The notes beneath the pieces were generated by a model. It was not told where the DNA came from. It ran no database searches and saw nothing but the letters and a program-made list of their open reading frames with translations. Positions 35,922 through 45,713 of a stretch of 64,000 bases of DNA are shown here, piece by piece. The stretch is from Shewanella litoralis (lineage in GTDB: Bacteria > Pseudomonadota > Gammaproteobacteria > Enterobacterales > Shewanellaceae). The translations under genes and the position numbers were made by a program. Position 1 is the stretch's first letter, and every line of letters begins with the position of its first letter. The stretch spans positions 175,382 to 239,381 of the forward strand of contig NZ_WSRZ01000001.1 of the NCBI RefSeq assembly GCF_009828585.1, read 5' to 3'.

Positions 35922-36712
35922 TGGTCATTATCCGTCGTTTTGGCCACCCCAATTTACCCGCACTAGTGATGTTGCATGGCTTTTTGGGCAGTAAAGACGA
36001 CTGGTCTATTTTGATGCCACGTTTAAGCCAATACTTTCATTGTATCTGCATCGACTTACCCGGACATGGCGCTAACCACTTGGTATTAGACTCCCCCGGA
36101 TTTAGCCAGGTTGCCGCGCATATTGTTGCTAAAGTTAGCGGACTTGGCATTAAACAGTTTCATTTACTTGGGTATTCATTGGGCGGTCGCATTGCATTGC
36201 ATATTGCTAAAGATTTTCCTGATTCTTTGCTGAGCTTAACCCTGGAATCTGCCCATCCAGGGTTAACCGATGACACTCAACGTGATGCGCGCGCCAAAAG
36301 CGATGGCTTATGGGCTAAAAAGCTGCAACAGTTACCCATAACAGCCTTTTTGTCGTTGTGGTATCAACAGGCGGTATTTAACGACCTTAACAAGCAACAA
36401 AAACAGCAGTTAATCAATTTACGCAGTCATAACGACCCCGAGCGCTTGAGCAACTGCTATCTAGCCACTTCACTTAGCCAGCAACAAGACTGCAGAGCCG
36501 TATTGAGCCAACTGTCATGTCCGTGTTATTACTTGTACGGCATGGATGACACTAAATTTGCTCAGGTGGCTAAAGATTGGCAGGTTGAAAATGGTAAAGA
36601 TCAATTACAACTGCAACCGCTAGCTGCTGCAGGACACAATATACATAGCCTTCACCCTAAATTATTTAACGACACATTACTGACTTTACTTAATCCATCC
36701 CATCCAGCTTAG
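35921..36712 (+). CDS. menH: SHCHC synthase MenH (alpha/beta hydrolase)
   Basis: Eliminates pyruvate from SEPHCHC. 263 residues from the ATG that overlaps the menD stop (TAATG); an in-frame ATG at 35903 would add six residues. Oxyanion-hole region MLHGFLGSKDDW, nucleophile elbow LLGYSLGGRIALH with the catalytic Ser, ESAHPGL, and a C-terminal AAGHNIH with the catalytic His. Confidence 0.93.
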   Translation: MVIIRRFGHPNLPALVMLHGFLGSKDDWSILMPRLSQYFHCICIDLPGHGANHLVLDSPGFSQVAAHIVAKVSGLGIKQFHLLGYSLGGRIALHIAKDFPDSLLSLTLESAHPGLTDDTQRDARAKSDGLWAKKLQQLPITAFLSLWYQQAVFNDLNKQQKQQLINLRSHNDPERLSNCYLATSLSQQQDCRAVLSQLSCPCYYLYGMDDTKFAQVAKDWQVENGKDQLQLQPLAAAGHNIHSLHPKLFNDTLLTLLNPSHPA

Positions 36713-36720
36713 GAGGCGTG

Positions 36721-37827
36721 ATGCAGCCTGTCGATGAGTTAACCATTAGCGCTGTCTCTTTGTATCGATACCATATATCGCTCAACCCGACCTTGCCTGT
36801 GGCTAAACAACGTATAGATCACCGCAAAGGTGCATTAATCGTCGTCACCCTGACCGATGAGCAACAACATAAACAACAAGCTTGGGTTGAAATAGCGCCG
36901 TTATCAGGCATTGATACTGAAGGCTTGCCCATTGAAGACTTTAGCCAAGAGTCACTCGATGATGTCATTGCCTCTTTATCACATAGCGCAGCGTTACTTA
37001 TTAATAAGTCGCCTAATGAGTTAACTGCTTTAGCAGCCACATCACCTTTGCCCTCTGTCGCATTTGGGTTGAGTTTATTGCATGCCAAAATCACTCACCA
37101 CTTGCCCTGTAGAGTTGATAATCTACACTCTCAGTCGGCAACAGTACCACTGGTTTATGTCGGCATGAGTGAGCAACAACTGCAGGTTAAACTGTTGCAA
37201 AATGGCACCATAAATAGCGTAAAGATCAAAGTGGCACAAACCACAATGGAACAGGAAATTGCCTTTATTTATAGGGTATTCGAACTTGCACCACAGGTGA
37301 GTTTGCGACTTGATGCCAATCGAGGTTTTAGCCTCGAGCAAGCTATCGACTTTTTGGCGTGTTTACCCAAAGACAAAATAGAATACATTGAAGAGCCTTG
37401 CATTAACCCTGCTGATAACCCACAAGTTTATCTGCAACTCGGTTTACGCTATGCCTTAGATGAATCACTGAACTCACCTGTGTTTGATGTTGTTAATGCG
37501 ATAAAACAACAACCCGGAATTGGCGCGCTCATCATTAAGCCAATGTTGCTCGGCTCGCTTGCGGGTTTACAGCGCATGATCGAAGCCGCCCACAGTCATG
37601 GCGTTCGCTGCATTTTAAGCTCTAGCTTAGAGTCCGATATCGGTATTAATGATTTACGGCTTGTTAGCCAGGCCTTAACGCTTAACGAAACGCCAGGACT
37701 CGATACCTTAAGTGCATTTAGGCAAACATTACTGCTCACAACACCGACTTCAACCCAACTCAACCCAAACGCCCTGTCGTTAATTATTCATGCGGGTGAA
37801 GAAAATGAGGCTGCAAACTCTTTATGA
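36721..37827 (+). CDS. menC: o-Succinylbenzoate synthase MenC
   Basis: Dehydrates SHCHC to o-succinylbenzoate (enolase superfamily). 368 residues. Catalytic Lys pair in VKIKVAQ, metal ligands in LRLDANRGF, EYIEEPC and YALDESL, and the second catalytic Lys in LIIKPMLLGSL. GGAGG lies a few bases before ATG 36721; a GTG three bases earlier would sit too close. Overlaps menE by four bases. Confidence 0.93.
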   Translation: MQPVDELTISAVSLYRYHISLNPTLPVAKQRIDHRKGALIVVTLTDEQQHKQQAWVEIAPLSGIDTEGLPIEDFSQESLDDVIASLSHSAALLINKSPNELTALAATSPLPSVAFGLSLLHAKITHHLPCRVDNLHSQSATVPLVYVGMSEQQLQVKLLQNGTINSVKIKVAQTTMEQEIAFIYRVFELAPQVSLRLDANRGFSLEQAIDFLACLPKDKIEYIEEPCINPADNPQVYLQLGLRYALDESLNSPVFDVVNAIKQQPGIGALIIKPMLLGSLAGLQRMIEAAHSHGVRCILSSSLESDIGINDLRLVSQALTLNETPGLDTLSAFRQTLLLTTPTSTQLNPNALSLIIHAGEENEAANSL

Positions 37828-39224
37828 TGATCTCGCCATTACATCAAAGCGCCTTAACGACCCCGACTGCGATTGCTATTGAAGATGGCCACGATACTTA
37901 CAGCTACTCAACCCTAAATTCAATGGTGAGTAACTTAGCCATGTCGCTGCAAACACAAGGGCTACAACGTGGTGATATAGTCGGCTGTTTATCGCAAAAC
38001 AACTTAGAAATGATTTGCCTGTACTGGGCTTGTATTGATGCTGGTTGGGTATTTTTACCTTTGTCTCCTAGGTTGTCTAACCAACAAATTAATCAGCTTA
38101 TTGAAACATATCAGGTCAGCTGGTTATGGACAGACAACCCCGGCCGGTTAACTGAAATTACTGTCGCACATTACTTAAGCGTGTCTCTTTGCATACAAGC
38201 GAATCCATCATCGACTGCCGTTAAAGTATCGCCCCATATTGCGTCTAATATTATTTTGACCTCGGGTTCTAGCGGCACACCTAAAGCGGCTGTGCATTGC
38301 TTACTGAACCACATGGCCAGCGCACAAGGATCCGCCAGCTATATTCCACTAAAAATGAATCATAGCTGGCTGTTATCTTTGCCGTTATTTCATATTGGCG
38401 GCTTAGCCATATTACATCGATGCGCTCTAGCAGGTGCACGCATCGTATTACGTAATACGGCCATTTCATTAGCTGAGCAACTGCAACAAAGCACCATTAG
38501 CCACGTGTCGTTAGTGCCAACCCAGGCTTTGCAAATCTTAGCTCAGCACCCCAAAGCACTAACCCAAGCAAAGGCGTTATTATTAGGCGGTGGCATGATA
38601 GAGCCGCAACTCATTGACAGCCTAAACGCACTCAATATTAATGCTTATACCAGTTATGGCATGACTGAAATGAGCTCGCAAATCACCACGGCAAAAGCAA
38701 ACCTCACAGGTCATCATGGCCGCCCTTTGCCGGCTCGACAGCTCAAGTTAGTCGACGGGATTATTTGGGTTAAAGGGGAATGCTTATTTTTAGGGTATCT
38801 AACCCCTCAAGGGGTTTCACTGCCAGTTGATGATCAGGGCTGGTTTTGCACTCAAGACAAAGGTCAGCTTAATGACAAAGGCCAGTTAATGATTTCAGGG
38901 CGAGTAGACAATATGTTTATTTGTGGCGGCGAAAATGTCCATCCAGAACAACTTGAAGCCGTACTGATGACACACCCTAACGTAGCTCAAGCGATAGTAT
39001 TTGCCATGCCAGATCCCGTTTTTGGACACTTACCCGCAGCAATTATCGACTATGTTGATGAGCAAAATACAGAACAAATCAATGCGCAACTGAGTGAGTT
39101 AGTAGAGCAAAAGTTAGCGCGCTTTTTGCGTCCAAGACAGTATTTTAGCTGGCCTAAACAGGTCATATCGAGCGGCATTAAAGCGCCCAGAAGATTGATT
39201 ATTGCTGCTGTGCAACAGCCGTAG
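37824..39224 (+). CDS. menE: o-Succinylbenzoate-CoA ligase MenE
   Basis: Adenylates o-succinylbenzoate and forms its CoA thioester. 466 residues. ANL-family motifs: phosphate loop LTSGSSGTPKAAVH, AYTSYGMTEMSS, and the hinge ISGRVDNMFICGGENVHPEQLE. The catalytic Lys is in VISSGIKAPRR. The start overlaps the end of menC (ATGA). Last gene of the men operon; a terminator follows. Confidence 0.95.
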   Translation: MMISPLHQSALTTPTAIAIEDGHDTYSYSTLNSMVSNLAMSLQTQGLQRGDIVGCLSQNNLEMICLYWACIDAGWVFLPLSPRLSNQQINQLIETYQVSWLWTDNPGRLTEITVAHYLSVSLCIQANPSSTAVKVSPHIASNIILTSGSSGTPKAAVHCLLNHMASAQGSASYIPLKMNHSWLLSLPLFHIGGLAILHRCALAGARIVLRNTAISLAEQLQQSTISHVSLVPTQALQILAQHPKALTQAKALLLGGGMIEPQLIDSLNALNINAYTSYGMTEMSSQITTAKANLTGHHGRPLPARQLKLVDGIIWVKGECLFLGYLTPQGVSLPVDDQGWFCTQDKGQLNDKGQLMISGRVDNMFICGGENVHPEQLEAVLMTHPNVAQAIVFAMPDPVFGHLPAAIIDYVDEQNTEQINAQLSELVEQKLARFLRPRQYFSWPKQVISSGIKAPRRLIIAAVQQP

Positions 39225-39256
39225 AATGAAATGACTTTAATGCTAATGCTAAAAAC

Positions 39257-39283
39257 AAAAAACCTGCCGCAGCAGGTTTTTTA
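39257..39283. terminator. Bidirectional terminator between menE and rpoH
   Basis: AAAACCTGC/GCAGGTTTT with a CGCA loop. T runs lie on the plus side, and A runs before it serve the minus strand. Confidence 0.85.
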
Positions 39284-39307
39284 GTTTAAAAAGCGTAAGG
39301 GTAAAGA

Positions 39308-40165
39308 TTATTCCATACACGCTTTAAGCTTGTTCATGGCATTCTTTTCTAACTGCCTGATACGTTCTGCTGACACTTGGTAAGCTGACGCGAGTTCTTG
39401 TAGCGTGGTTTTATTATCATCTAACCAACGAGCACGAAGAATATGCTGGCTGCGCTCATCTAAGGTTTTAATTGCTGATAATAAACGCGCTTGCGAATCG
39501 GCTTCCCAGTTGTCGTTTTCAACCTGCTCAGCCAAATCTGAAGAATGATCTTCTAAATACAATGCAGGAGCAAAATCGTGGTTATCGTCATCGCTGTCGT
39601 TGGTAAGATCAAACGCAGGATCTTGCGCGGCCATGCGTGACTCCATTTCAGTCACATCAGCTTTAGACACACCCAGATTTTCGGCAACCATAGTCACTTC
39701 AGCATCGCTGAACCAACCTAAACGTTTTTTAGATTTACGAATATTAAAGAACAACTTACGTTGAGCTTTAGTGGTCGCAACTTTTACGATACGCCAGTTT
39801 TTAAGCACGTATTCATGAATTTCGGCTTTAATCCAATGTACTGCAAATGAGACTAAGCGAACACCTACGTCGGGATCAAAACGTTTTACCGCTTTCATCA
39901 AACCAATGTTGCCTTCTTGAATGAGGTCAGCCTGAGGTAAACCATAGCCAGAGTAACCTTTAGCAACGTGAACCACGAAACGTAGATGCGACATAATTAA
40001 TTGCTTTGCAGCCTGTAGATCGCCTGTTTCTTGTAAACGCTTGGCAATATCGTACTCGGTATCCGCGTCCAACATATCAATGCTGGTCACAGACTGGATA
40101 TACGCTTCTAAACTACTACTGCCTCTAGGAACAGTCAGTGCCATTGATTGCGTTTGATAAGTCAT
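39308..40165 (-). CDS. rpoH: RNA polymerase sigma-32 factor RpoH
   Basis: Heat-shock sigma factor, 285 residues. Region 2: [41 protein letters not shown]. The RpoH box is [16 protein letters not shown]. Region 4 is [33 protein letters not shown] lies five bases before ATG 40165 ([11 protein letters not shown]), which aligns with E. coli RpoH; a further in-frame ATG at 40186 would add seven residues. Downstream of ftsX, as in enterics, but with its own promoter. Confidence 0.96.
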   Translation of the reverse strand: MTYQTQSMALTVPRGSSSLEAYIQSVTSIDMLDADTEYDIAKRLQETGDLQAAKQLIMSHLRFVVHVAKGYSGYGLPQADLIQEGNIGLMKAVKRFDPDVGVRLVSFAVHWIKAEIHEYVLKNWRIVKVATTKAQRKLFFNIRKSKKRLGWFSDAEVTMVAENLGVSKADVTEMESRMAAQDPAFDLTNDSDDDNHDFAPALYLEDHSSDLAEQVENDNWEADSQARLLSAIKTLDERSQHILRARWLDDNKTTLQELASAYQVSAERIRQLEKNAMNKLKACME

Positions 40166-40264
40166 TCGCTCTCCTACTACATTCAAAAAATTTACTTCAG
40201 TTTGCTAAATACGCTTTATGAAACCCAATGGTTCATCGACTTCTGCGCTCGATTTAGCTGATGA

Positions 40265-40293
40265 ACTATCAACTAAATGACATCATATGTCAA
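40265..40293 (-). promoter_or_regulatory. Sigma-70-type promoter of rpoH
   Basis: On the minus strand TTGACA (40288-40293) and GATAGT (40265-40270) are 17 bases apart, about 100 bases before the start. The -35 is perfect and the -10 has two mismatches. No sigma-E motif was spotted. Confidence 0.5.
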
Positions 40294-40393
40294 ATCAGCT
40301 TCAGCTCAATTAATATTTTTACCGCTGGCCAGTCAAAATGCAAGTGAACAATCGTTCATTAATAGACTCACTGATACTATTATATGCCTTTCA

Positions 40394-41359
40394 TTATGAT
40401 GGCTCAATATTACGTAAGTGTTGCCTTACCGATAGATACGAGCCAAACCAACCTAAAAATGACGCTAACAATACAAGCTTTATTAATTCAGTAAAAGTTA
40501 ATGACTGAATGGTCAATTGGCTACCATACAATCCTAATAATTCGGCCAGCGCACCATCGAGATACCACACTAATACATTAATAATAAGCCAGGCTAAAAT
40601 ACCACCAATCACTCCGTACCAAATGCCAGTATACAAAAAAGGCCGTTGAATAAAGGCTTCGGTTGCGCCCACCAGCTTCATGACTTCAATTTCAGTGCGG
40701 CGGTTCATAATAGCTAAACGGATGGTGTTACCAATCACTAACACCACAGCTAATACGAGTAATGCCGCAATAGCCAATACGGTTTTTTCGAGTAATTTAA
40801 GCAACGCTTGTAAGCGCTCTAGCCACTCAATATCGAGTCGACCAAAGTTCACTTCAGGCTCACGCTCCAATTTTGCCAATAACTCACGCGCACCGGTTGG
40901 GCTTGAATACTTAACCGATGGGGTCACGGTAACCACGGCAGGCAGCGGATTATCGTCAAGATACGATAAGGCTTCGCCAAATCCAGATAAGCGCTGAAAT
41001 TCTTCAAGCGCCTGATCGCGACTGATATAGCTCACGGTCTCAACTTCTCTAAAGGCTTTAATTCGCGACAATAAGCTTTGAATCGATTGGTCGCTGCGAC
41101 CTTTATTTATAAATAGTGATATTTCAGCGGCGCTGTTCCACGACTGAGTAATATTTTCGGCATTTTTAACCAGCACCTGCAATGCTGCGGGCAAACTTAA
41201 ACTCACACCGAGCACTGCCATGGTCATAATCGATGATACTGGGCTGCGCCACAACTCCCCCATACTCGACATACCTTGCTGCACATGTCGAATAAAGAAC
41301 ATGACGATACGGCCACTTAGCGGCAGCTTGCTTTGAGTAATATTAGGTTTCTTACTCAT
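40394..41359 (-). CDS. ftsX: Cell-division protein FtsX
   Basis: Inner-membrane partner of FtsE that activates septal peptidoglycan hydrolysis through EnvC. 321 residues: cytoplasmic N-terminus, TM1 (SSIMTMAVLGVSLSLPAALQVL), a large periplasmic loop (about 75-195, SRIKAFREVETVSYISRDQAL), then three C-terminal helices. Four-base overlap with ftsE (ATGA). Confidence 0.93.
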   Translation of the reverse strand: MSKKPNITQSKLPLSGRIVMFFIRHVQQGMSSMGELWRSPVSSIMTMAVLGVSLSLPAALQVLVKNAENITQSWNSAAEISLFINKGRSDQSIQSLLSRIKAFREVETVSYISRDQALEEFQRLSGFGEALSYLDDNPLPAVVTVTPSVKYSSPTGARELLAKLEREPEVNFGRLDIEWLERLQALLKLLEKTVLAIAALLVLAVVLVIGNTIRLAIMNRRTEIEVMKLVGATEAFIQRPFLYTGIWYGVIGGILAWLIINVLVWYLDGALAELLGLYGSQLTIQSLTFTELIKLVLLASFLGWFGSYLSVRQHLRNIEPS

Positions 41360-42039
41360 CGCATTATCTCCCTATCACTGCTTTCTCCGCCGAGCATTCG
41401 GCCCTGACGCAAGGTAAATGTGCGGTATTTCATGCGCGCAATAAGCCCAAGGTCATGGGTAGCAATTAATACGCTAGTGCCAGAGTCGTTAAAGGTTTCA
41501 AACAGACGCAAAATGTCCATCGACAACTTAGGATCTAAGTTACCTGTTGGCTCATCGGCTAACAGTAAAGGTGGCTTGTTAACAATCGCTCGAGCGATAC
41601 CGACACGTTGCTGCTCACCACCCGATAACATAATCGGTAAGTGACGCTCTTTGCCGTATAGACCCACCATATCGAGGGCACCCGCAACACGCTTACGAAT
41701 TTCACCATGAGAAAAACCTTCGATAACCAAAGGCAAAGCAATGTTGTCAAACACGCTCTTATCCATTAGTAGATGATGGTTTTGGAAAATCATCCCAATA
41801 TTACGACGTAAATAAGGCACATGCTTAGGGCCCACATTGGCAATATTGTGGCCGTTAATTGACACTTTACCAGCGGTTGCCCGTTCGATAACTGTGATCA
41901 ATTTGAGCAAGGTACTTTTACCCGCACCTGAATGGCCGGTTAAAAACGCCATTTCACCTTGTCTAAGATGAAAATTGACATCCATCAGCGCTTTTTGGCC
42001 GCCTGGATAAATTTTACTGACCTGCTCAAATTGGATCAT
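41356..42039 (-). CDS. ftsE: Cell-division ATP-binding protein FtsE
   Basis: ABC-type ATPase, 227 residues. Walker A GHSGAGKST (about 36-44), signature LSGGEQQRVGIAR, Walker B LLLADEPTGNLD and switch His in ATHD. Starts three bases after ftsY and overlaps ftsX, so ftsY-ftsE-ftsX is one operon. Confidence 0.96.
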   Translation of the reverse strand: MIQFEQVSKIYPGGQKALMDVNFHLRQGEMAFLTGHSGAGKSTLLKLITVIERATAGKVSINGHNIANVGPKHVPYLRRNIGMIFQNHHLLMDKSVFDNIALPLVIEGFSHGEIRKRVAGALDMVGLYGKERHLPIMLSGGEQQRVGIARAIVNKPPLLLADEPTGNLDPKLSMDILRLFETFNDSGTSVLIATHDLGLIARMKYRTFTLRQGRMLGGESSDREIMR

Positions 42040-42042
42040 AAA

Positions 42043-43665
42043 TTATTGGTCCGTTTTTTCCTGACTGAATAACGCTTCAATAAAGTCGTTGGCGTTAAAC
42101 GTTCGTAAATCGTCAATTTGTTCACCAACGCCAATATGGCGAATAGGGATATTAAATTTGTCGGCAATGGCAAATATCACCCCGCCTTTAGCTGTGCCAT
42201 CAAGCTTGCTGATGGTTAATCCCGTCACCCCTACGGCTTCCTGGAATAACTGCGCCTGGCTAATGGCATTTTGACCGGTGCTCGCATCGAGGGTTAGCAT
42301 CACTTCATGCGGAGTATCTGGGTCGAGTTTTTTCATCACTCGCACCACTTTTTTAAGCTCTTCCATTAAGTGACTTTTGTTTTGCAAACGCCCAGCGGTA
42401 TCGGCAATTAATACGTCAACTTTACGCGCTTTGGCCGCTTGTAATGCATCAAATAATACCGAGGCACTGTCGGCGCCAGTATGTTGAGCTATCACAGGGA
42501 TATTATTGCGTTGCCCCCAAACCTGGAGCTGTTCAACCGCCGCGGCACGGAAGGTGTCACCTGCCGCTAACATGACAGATTTACCTTGATTTTGATACTG
42601 TTTTGCTAATTTACCAATGGTGGTGGTTTTACCTACACCATTAACGCCAACCATCAAAATAACAAATGGACCATTGGCGTTGTCAGGCACTAATGGTATC
42701 GCCACAGGCTCAAGCATTTTTTGCATTTCTTCACGCATTAAGTCGTACAGCGCTTCTGCATTTTTAAGCTGCTTGCGCGACGCATGTTCAGTTAAGCTTT
42801 TAATCAATTTAGTGGTGGTTTCAACACCCACATCGGCAATCAACAATTGCTCTTCTAGCTCTTCAAATAAATCATCATCGATTTTTTTACCGCTAAATAA
42901 GCCAATAAAACCAGAACCGATATTTTCGCTGGTGCGCATTAAACCGCGCTTTAAGCGAGCAAACATGCCTTCTTTTTTAGGTTTTTCTTGTGGCTCATCT
43001 TGCAGTTCGAGCTCAATAGATTCAATTGGCGCTTGTTCGAGTGCCAGCGTTTCAGCGGCTGCAGCCGCTTCGGCAATCGCTTCGGCTTCAAGACGCGCTT
43101 GCTCTAGGCGTGCTTCTTCAGTCGCCTGTTGAACGGCCAACTCTTGTGCTGCTTCTTGTGCAGCGAGTGCTTGTGCAGCCAATTGCTCCGTGGCAAGTTT
43201 TTCAGCTGCTAATACTGCGGCTTCAGCAGCACTTCGTTCAGCTTCAAGGCGTGTTTGTTCGGCGCGTTCATTGTCAATGCGTTGTTGCTCTAGGCGCTCG
43301 GCTTCTATAAGGGCAGCTTCTTGTTCGGCTTGCTGTGCGGCTAAGTGCTCCGCTGCGAGTTTCTCGGCGACTAATGCTTCAGTTTCAGCAGCAATTCGTT
43401 CAGCTTCAAGGCGGGCTTGTTCGGCGCGTTCATTATCAACACGCTGTTGCTCAAGCTGCTGTTTTTCAAGCTCCAAAGCCTCGATACGAGCCGCTTCTTG
43501 CTGGGCTGATTCTTCTGCTTGCTTTAGTTGCTCAGCTTGTTGAATTTGTTCTGCTGTGTCAGTGGCAACATCATGCGAGATTTCTGCATCAGTTTGTTGC
43601 TGTTCTTCAACTTCAGGGGCGGGCTTATCTTTACGAAACCAGGAAAAAAAACCTTTCTTTGCCAT
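42043..43665 (-). CDS. ftsY: Signal-recognition-particle receptor FtsY
   Basis: SRP receptor GTPase. 540 residues: a long acidic A-domain (about 1-235) and the NG GTPase (about 240-540). GTPase motifs: VGVNGVGKTTTIGKLA, AGDTFRAAAVEQL, DTAGRLQNKSHLMEEL, and LTISKLDGTAKGGVIFAIAD. The A-domain is longer than in E. coli proportionally and includes two ~47-residue tandem repeats built on LEQQR.DNERAEQ.RLEAER.AAE. First gene of ftsYEX. Confidence 0.96.
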   Translation of the reverse strand: MAKKGFFSWFRKDKPAPEVEEQQQTDAEISHDVATDTAEQIQQAEQLKQAEESAQQEAARIEALELEKQQLEQQRVDNERAEQARLEAERIAAETEALVAEKLAAEHLAAQQAEQEAALIEAERLEQQRIDNERAEQTRLEAERSAAEAAVLAAEKLATEQLAAQALAAQEAAQELAVQQATEEARLEQARLEAEAIAEAAAAAETLALEQAPIESIELELQDEPQEKPKKEGMFARLKRGLMRTSENIGSGFIGLFSGKKIDDDLFEELEEQLLIADVGVETTTKLIKSLTEHASRKQLKNAEALYDLMREEMQKMLEPVAIPLVPDNANGPFVILMVGVNGVGKTTTIGKLAKQYQNQGKSVMLAAGDTFRAAAVEQLQVWGQRNNIPVIAQHTGADSASVLFDALQAAKARKVDVLIADTAGRLQNKSHLMEELKKVVRVMKKLDPDTPHEVMLTLDASTGQNAISQAQLFQEAVGVTGLTISKLDGTAKGGVIFAIADKFNIPIRHIGVGEQIDDLRTFNANDFIEALFSQEKTDQ

Positions 43666-43846
43666 GTTTGCTACCAGTATTTATAGGTTTAAAAATTCGG
43701 TTGAAGCCGTTTGTTGCATCTCAGTGCAGTAAAATGATGAATACTCACATTTAATCACGAGTTTGATATAAAATAACGACGGTTCAGATTGTGGCATAGT
43801 CTACCACTTTCTTTTTTCTTTGTTCAGGCAAAATCACGAGGGTGAG

Positions 43847-44440
43847 ATGGCTAAAAAAAACACCAGTAGCGGTCAGGTGCGAATTATTTCCGGTCAATGG
43901 CGTTCACGTAAGCTTCCGATCCATGATCTTGAAGGTTTACGCCCAACAACCGATCGCGTTCGCGAGACCTTATTTAACTGGATAGCCAACGATATTCGCG
44001 GCGCTCGAGTGCTCGACTGTTTTGCCGGAAGTGGGGCATTATCGCTGGAGGCTCTGTCGCGTTATGCCGAATTTGCCACCATGATTGAGTTGCAACGAGA
44101 TGCCGCCAATCAATTAAAACAAAACCTTACCACCCTGCAATGCCAAAACGCCGATGTCATCAATGGTGACAGCTTACAAGTGCTGGCTAAAGGCACTAAA
44201 AACGGTTTTGACCTGGTCTTTATTGACCCACCATTTCGTAAAGAACTCGCAGCCAAAGCTATTGATCTGTTGATGGCTCACCAATGGCTCAACAACAATG
44301 CTTTGATTTACGTTGAAACCGAGTCCGAAATTGCAACCTTAGCCGTACCCGCCTCATGGATTCCACTTAAAGAGAAGCAGGCTGGCCAGGTGACTTATCG
44401 ACTTTATCAATATCAAACCACTGACACATCGGCGCAGTAA
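43847..44440 (+). CDS. rsmD: 16S rRNA (guanine(966)-N2)-methyltransferase RsmD
   Basis: Methylates G966 of 16S rRNA. 197 residues from ATG 43847, with GAGG five bases upstream. Motifs: VRIISGQWRSRKLPI, RPTTDRVRETLFNWI, the SAM loop VLDCFAGSGALSLEAL, and the catalytic DLVFIDPPF. A TTG at 43820 would add nine residues and seems unlikely. Divergent from ftsY, the same order as in E. coli. Confidence 0.95.
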   Translation: MAKKNTSSGQVRIISGQWRSRKLPIHDLEGLRPTTDRVRETLFNWIANDIRGARVLDCFAGSGALSLEALSRYAEFATMIELQRDAANQLKQNLTTLQCQNADVINGDSLQVLAKGTKNGFDLVFIDPPFRKELAAKAIDLLMAHQWLNNNALIYVETESEIATLAVPASWIPLKEKQAGQVTYRLYQYQTTDTSAQ

Positions 44441-44442
44441 TC

Positions 44443-44739
44443 ATGCTCAGCAATCTGACATTAAACAATACGGCGCGAAATGATCTGATATTAATCGGTA
44501 AAACCGCCACATTGTCGATGTGGGGCTTATTCGCCTATGGTTTTTTTGTGTTTAGCCAGGATGTCACTACCTTACTGACTTTTTTTGCTGCATTGACTGC
44601 AGTAATGCATCTATTATTGCTTTTAGCGGTATGCCTAAGCGCTAAAGGTAAATATCAACCCATCATAAAATACGCAGCCATTTTGCTGTGGGGCATTTTT
44701 GCCTTAGGCAATGTTAAGCCTCTACCCACGACCGTTTAG
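44443..44739 (+). CDS. DUF1145 membrane protein (YhhL-like)
   Basis: 98 residues with three hydrophobic helices (SMWGLFAYGFFVFS, LLTFFAALTAVMHLLLLLAVC, YAAILLWGIFALG) and the conserved end GNVKPLPTTV. It lies two bases after rsmD and so probably belongs to its operon; E. coli has yhhL in the same place. Function unknown. Ends at a strong bidirectional terminator. Confidence 0.8.
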   Translation: MLSNLTLNNTARNDLILIGKTATLSMWGLFAYGFFVFSQDVTTLLTFFAALTAVMHLLLLLAVCLSAKGKYQPIIKYAAILLWGIFALGNVKPLPTTV

Positions 44740-44763
44740 CGTGTTTCACTTTGAACCCGTTAC

Positions 44764-44796
44764 AAAAAAGCCTCGTTAATTTAACGAGGCTTTTTT
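44764..44796. terminator. Bidirectional rho-independent terminator
   Basis: Stem AAAAAAGCCTCGTTAA/TTAACGAGGCTTTTTT, flanked on both sides by A or T tracts. It serves the rsmD unit on plus and cymA on minus. Confidence 0.93.
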
Positions 44797-44811
44797 CAAG
44801 TCAATGTTCTA

Positions 44812-45375
44812 TTACTTTTTAGGGTAAGGGTGAGCAACACCTTTATGACAATCTACACAGGTCTTTCTATCTTCGGGTGCTTTCTTGAAGTTATTACTGT
44901 GCATTCTAACCGCCATTTTCTTCATCGTTTCTGGCTGGTCTTCGTAAATACGTGTGTGACAGTGCTGACAGTTAGCAGAGTCATTGCTACGGAAATATTC
45001 TAACGCCAGGTCGGCTTGTTCTTTACGGTTTTCATCTAACCATTCTTGAGTCATAAAGCCATCGATAGTCATTAAGCCAATTAAGTCTTTAGACACGATA
45101 ATTTTCTTGATCAAGTAATCAACTGGACCATGAGGTAAGTGACAATCTTGACATTGCACTGTTACACCGGCTTTACCGCCACCGTGAGCTGACGCCATGA
45201 CTTCATCTCTTAACGAGTGATCACGGTGACACGTCATACAAAAAGCATCGCTACTTGTTGCATGTAATGTCTGTTGTGTTGCGAAATAGCCGACGACACC
45301 CACAATTACACCAACCACAATAAGTGCAATAATTGAGTACTTCGCGCTTGGTTTAAATAGTGCACGCCAGTTCAT
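44812..45375 (-). CDS. cymA: Tetraheme quinol dehydrogenase CymA (NapC/NirT family)
   Basis: Inner-membrane c-type cytochrome that oxidises menaquinol and feeds periplasmic reductases (nitrate, fumarate, DMSO and, through the Mtr system, metals). 187 residues: a short cytoplasmic tail, one membrane anchor (about 14-32, SIIALIVVGVIVGVVGYFAT), then four CxxCH hemes at 46-50, 75-79, 136-140 and 173-177. Very like Shewanella CymA, e.g. HGGGKAGVTVQCQDCHLPHG and CVDCHKGVAHPYPKK. GGAGA precedes the ATG. Shares its electron donor with the men operon 5 kb away. Monocistronic. Confidence 0.97.
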   Translation of the reverse strand: MNWRALFKPSAKYSIIALIVVGVIVGVVGYFATQQTLHATSSDAFCMTCHRDHSLRDEVMASAHGGGKAGVTVQCQDCHLPHGPVDYLIKKIIVSKDLIGLMTIDGFMTQEWLDENRKEQADLALEYFRSNDSANCQHCHTRIYEDQPETMKKMAVRMHSNNFKKAPEDRKTCVDCHKGVAHPYPKK

Positions 45376-45713
45376 TGTTCAATCTCCATAATTTGCTAAA
45401 ACTACATTTCTAATATTTGTTTATCTAGTTTAGGATTTTTTAAAATTATAAAATTGATTCTAGTCGCTGTTTTTATGATTCCTTATCAGAAAATATCTAA
45501 AATGAGAGATAGATCGCTACTCATTATGACTGAACAGCTTAAAACGTTCTGAATGTTGAAATGGTTTGGTGTTTTTAGCGGTCTTATTGATTTGATTAAG
45601 GTTAAATATGTGTACTGGCGCATTGTTTGCTGCCCTGTATACGTTTATATTGTTATGGGTCTTCACTATCATTGCTCGATAAAACTTACATGTTGGTTCG
45701 CTTTTAGGATGTT
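45376..45713. other. Divergent gap between cymA and the Cus-type operon
   Basis: 338 bases, strongly AT-rich near cymA. It should hold both promoters. I looked for CRP and FNR-like dyads, which might be expected for cymA, and saw none of good quality. A 62-codon frame inside it (45553-45741) overlaps the next gene and has no family character. Confidence 0.3.

Noticed and set aside
43026-43754. Several long antisense frames across ftsY
   Set aside because: They arise from the repetitive Glu/Ala/Gln-rich codons of FtsY read on the other strand; Ser/Ala/Cys-rich and without ribosome sites.
45376-45552. Possible CRP or FNR site upstream of cymA
   Set aside because: Control by CRP would be expected in Shewanella, but no dyad close to TGTGAN6TCACA or TTGATN4ATCAA was found by eye.
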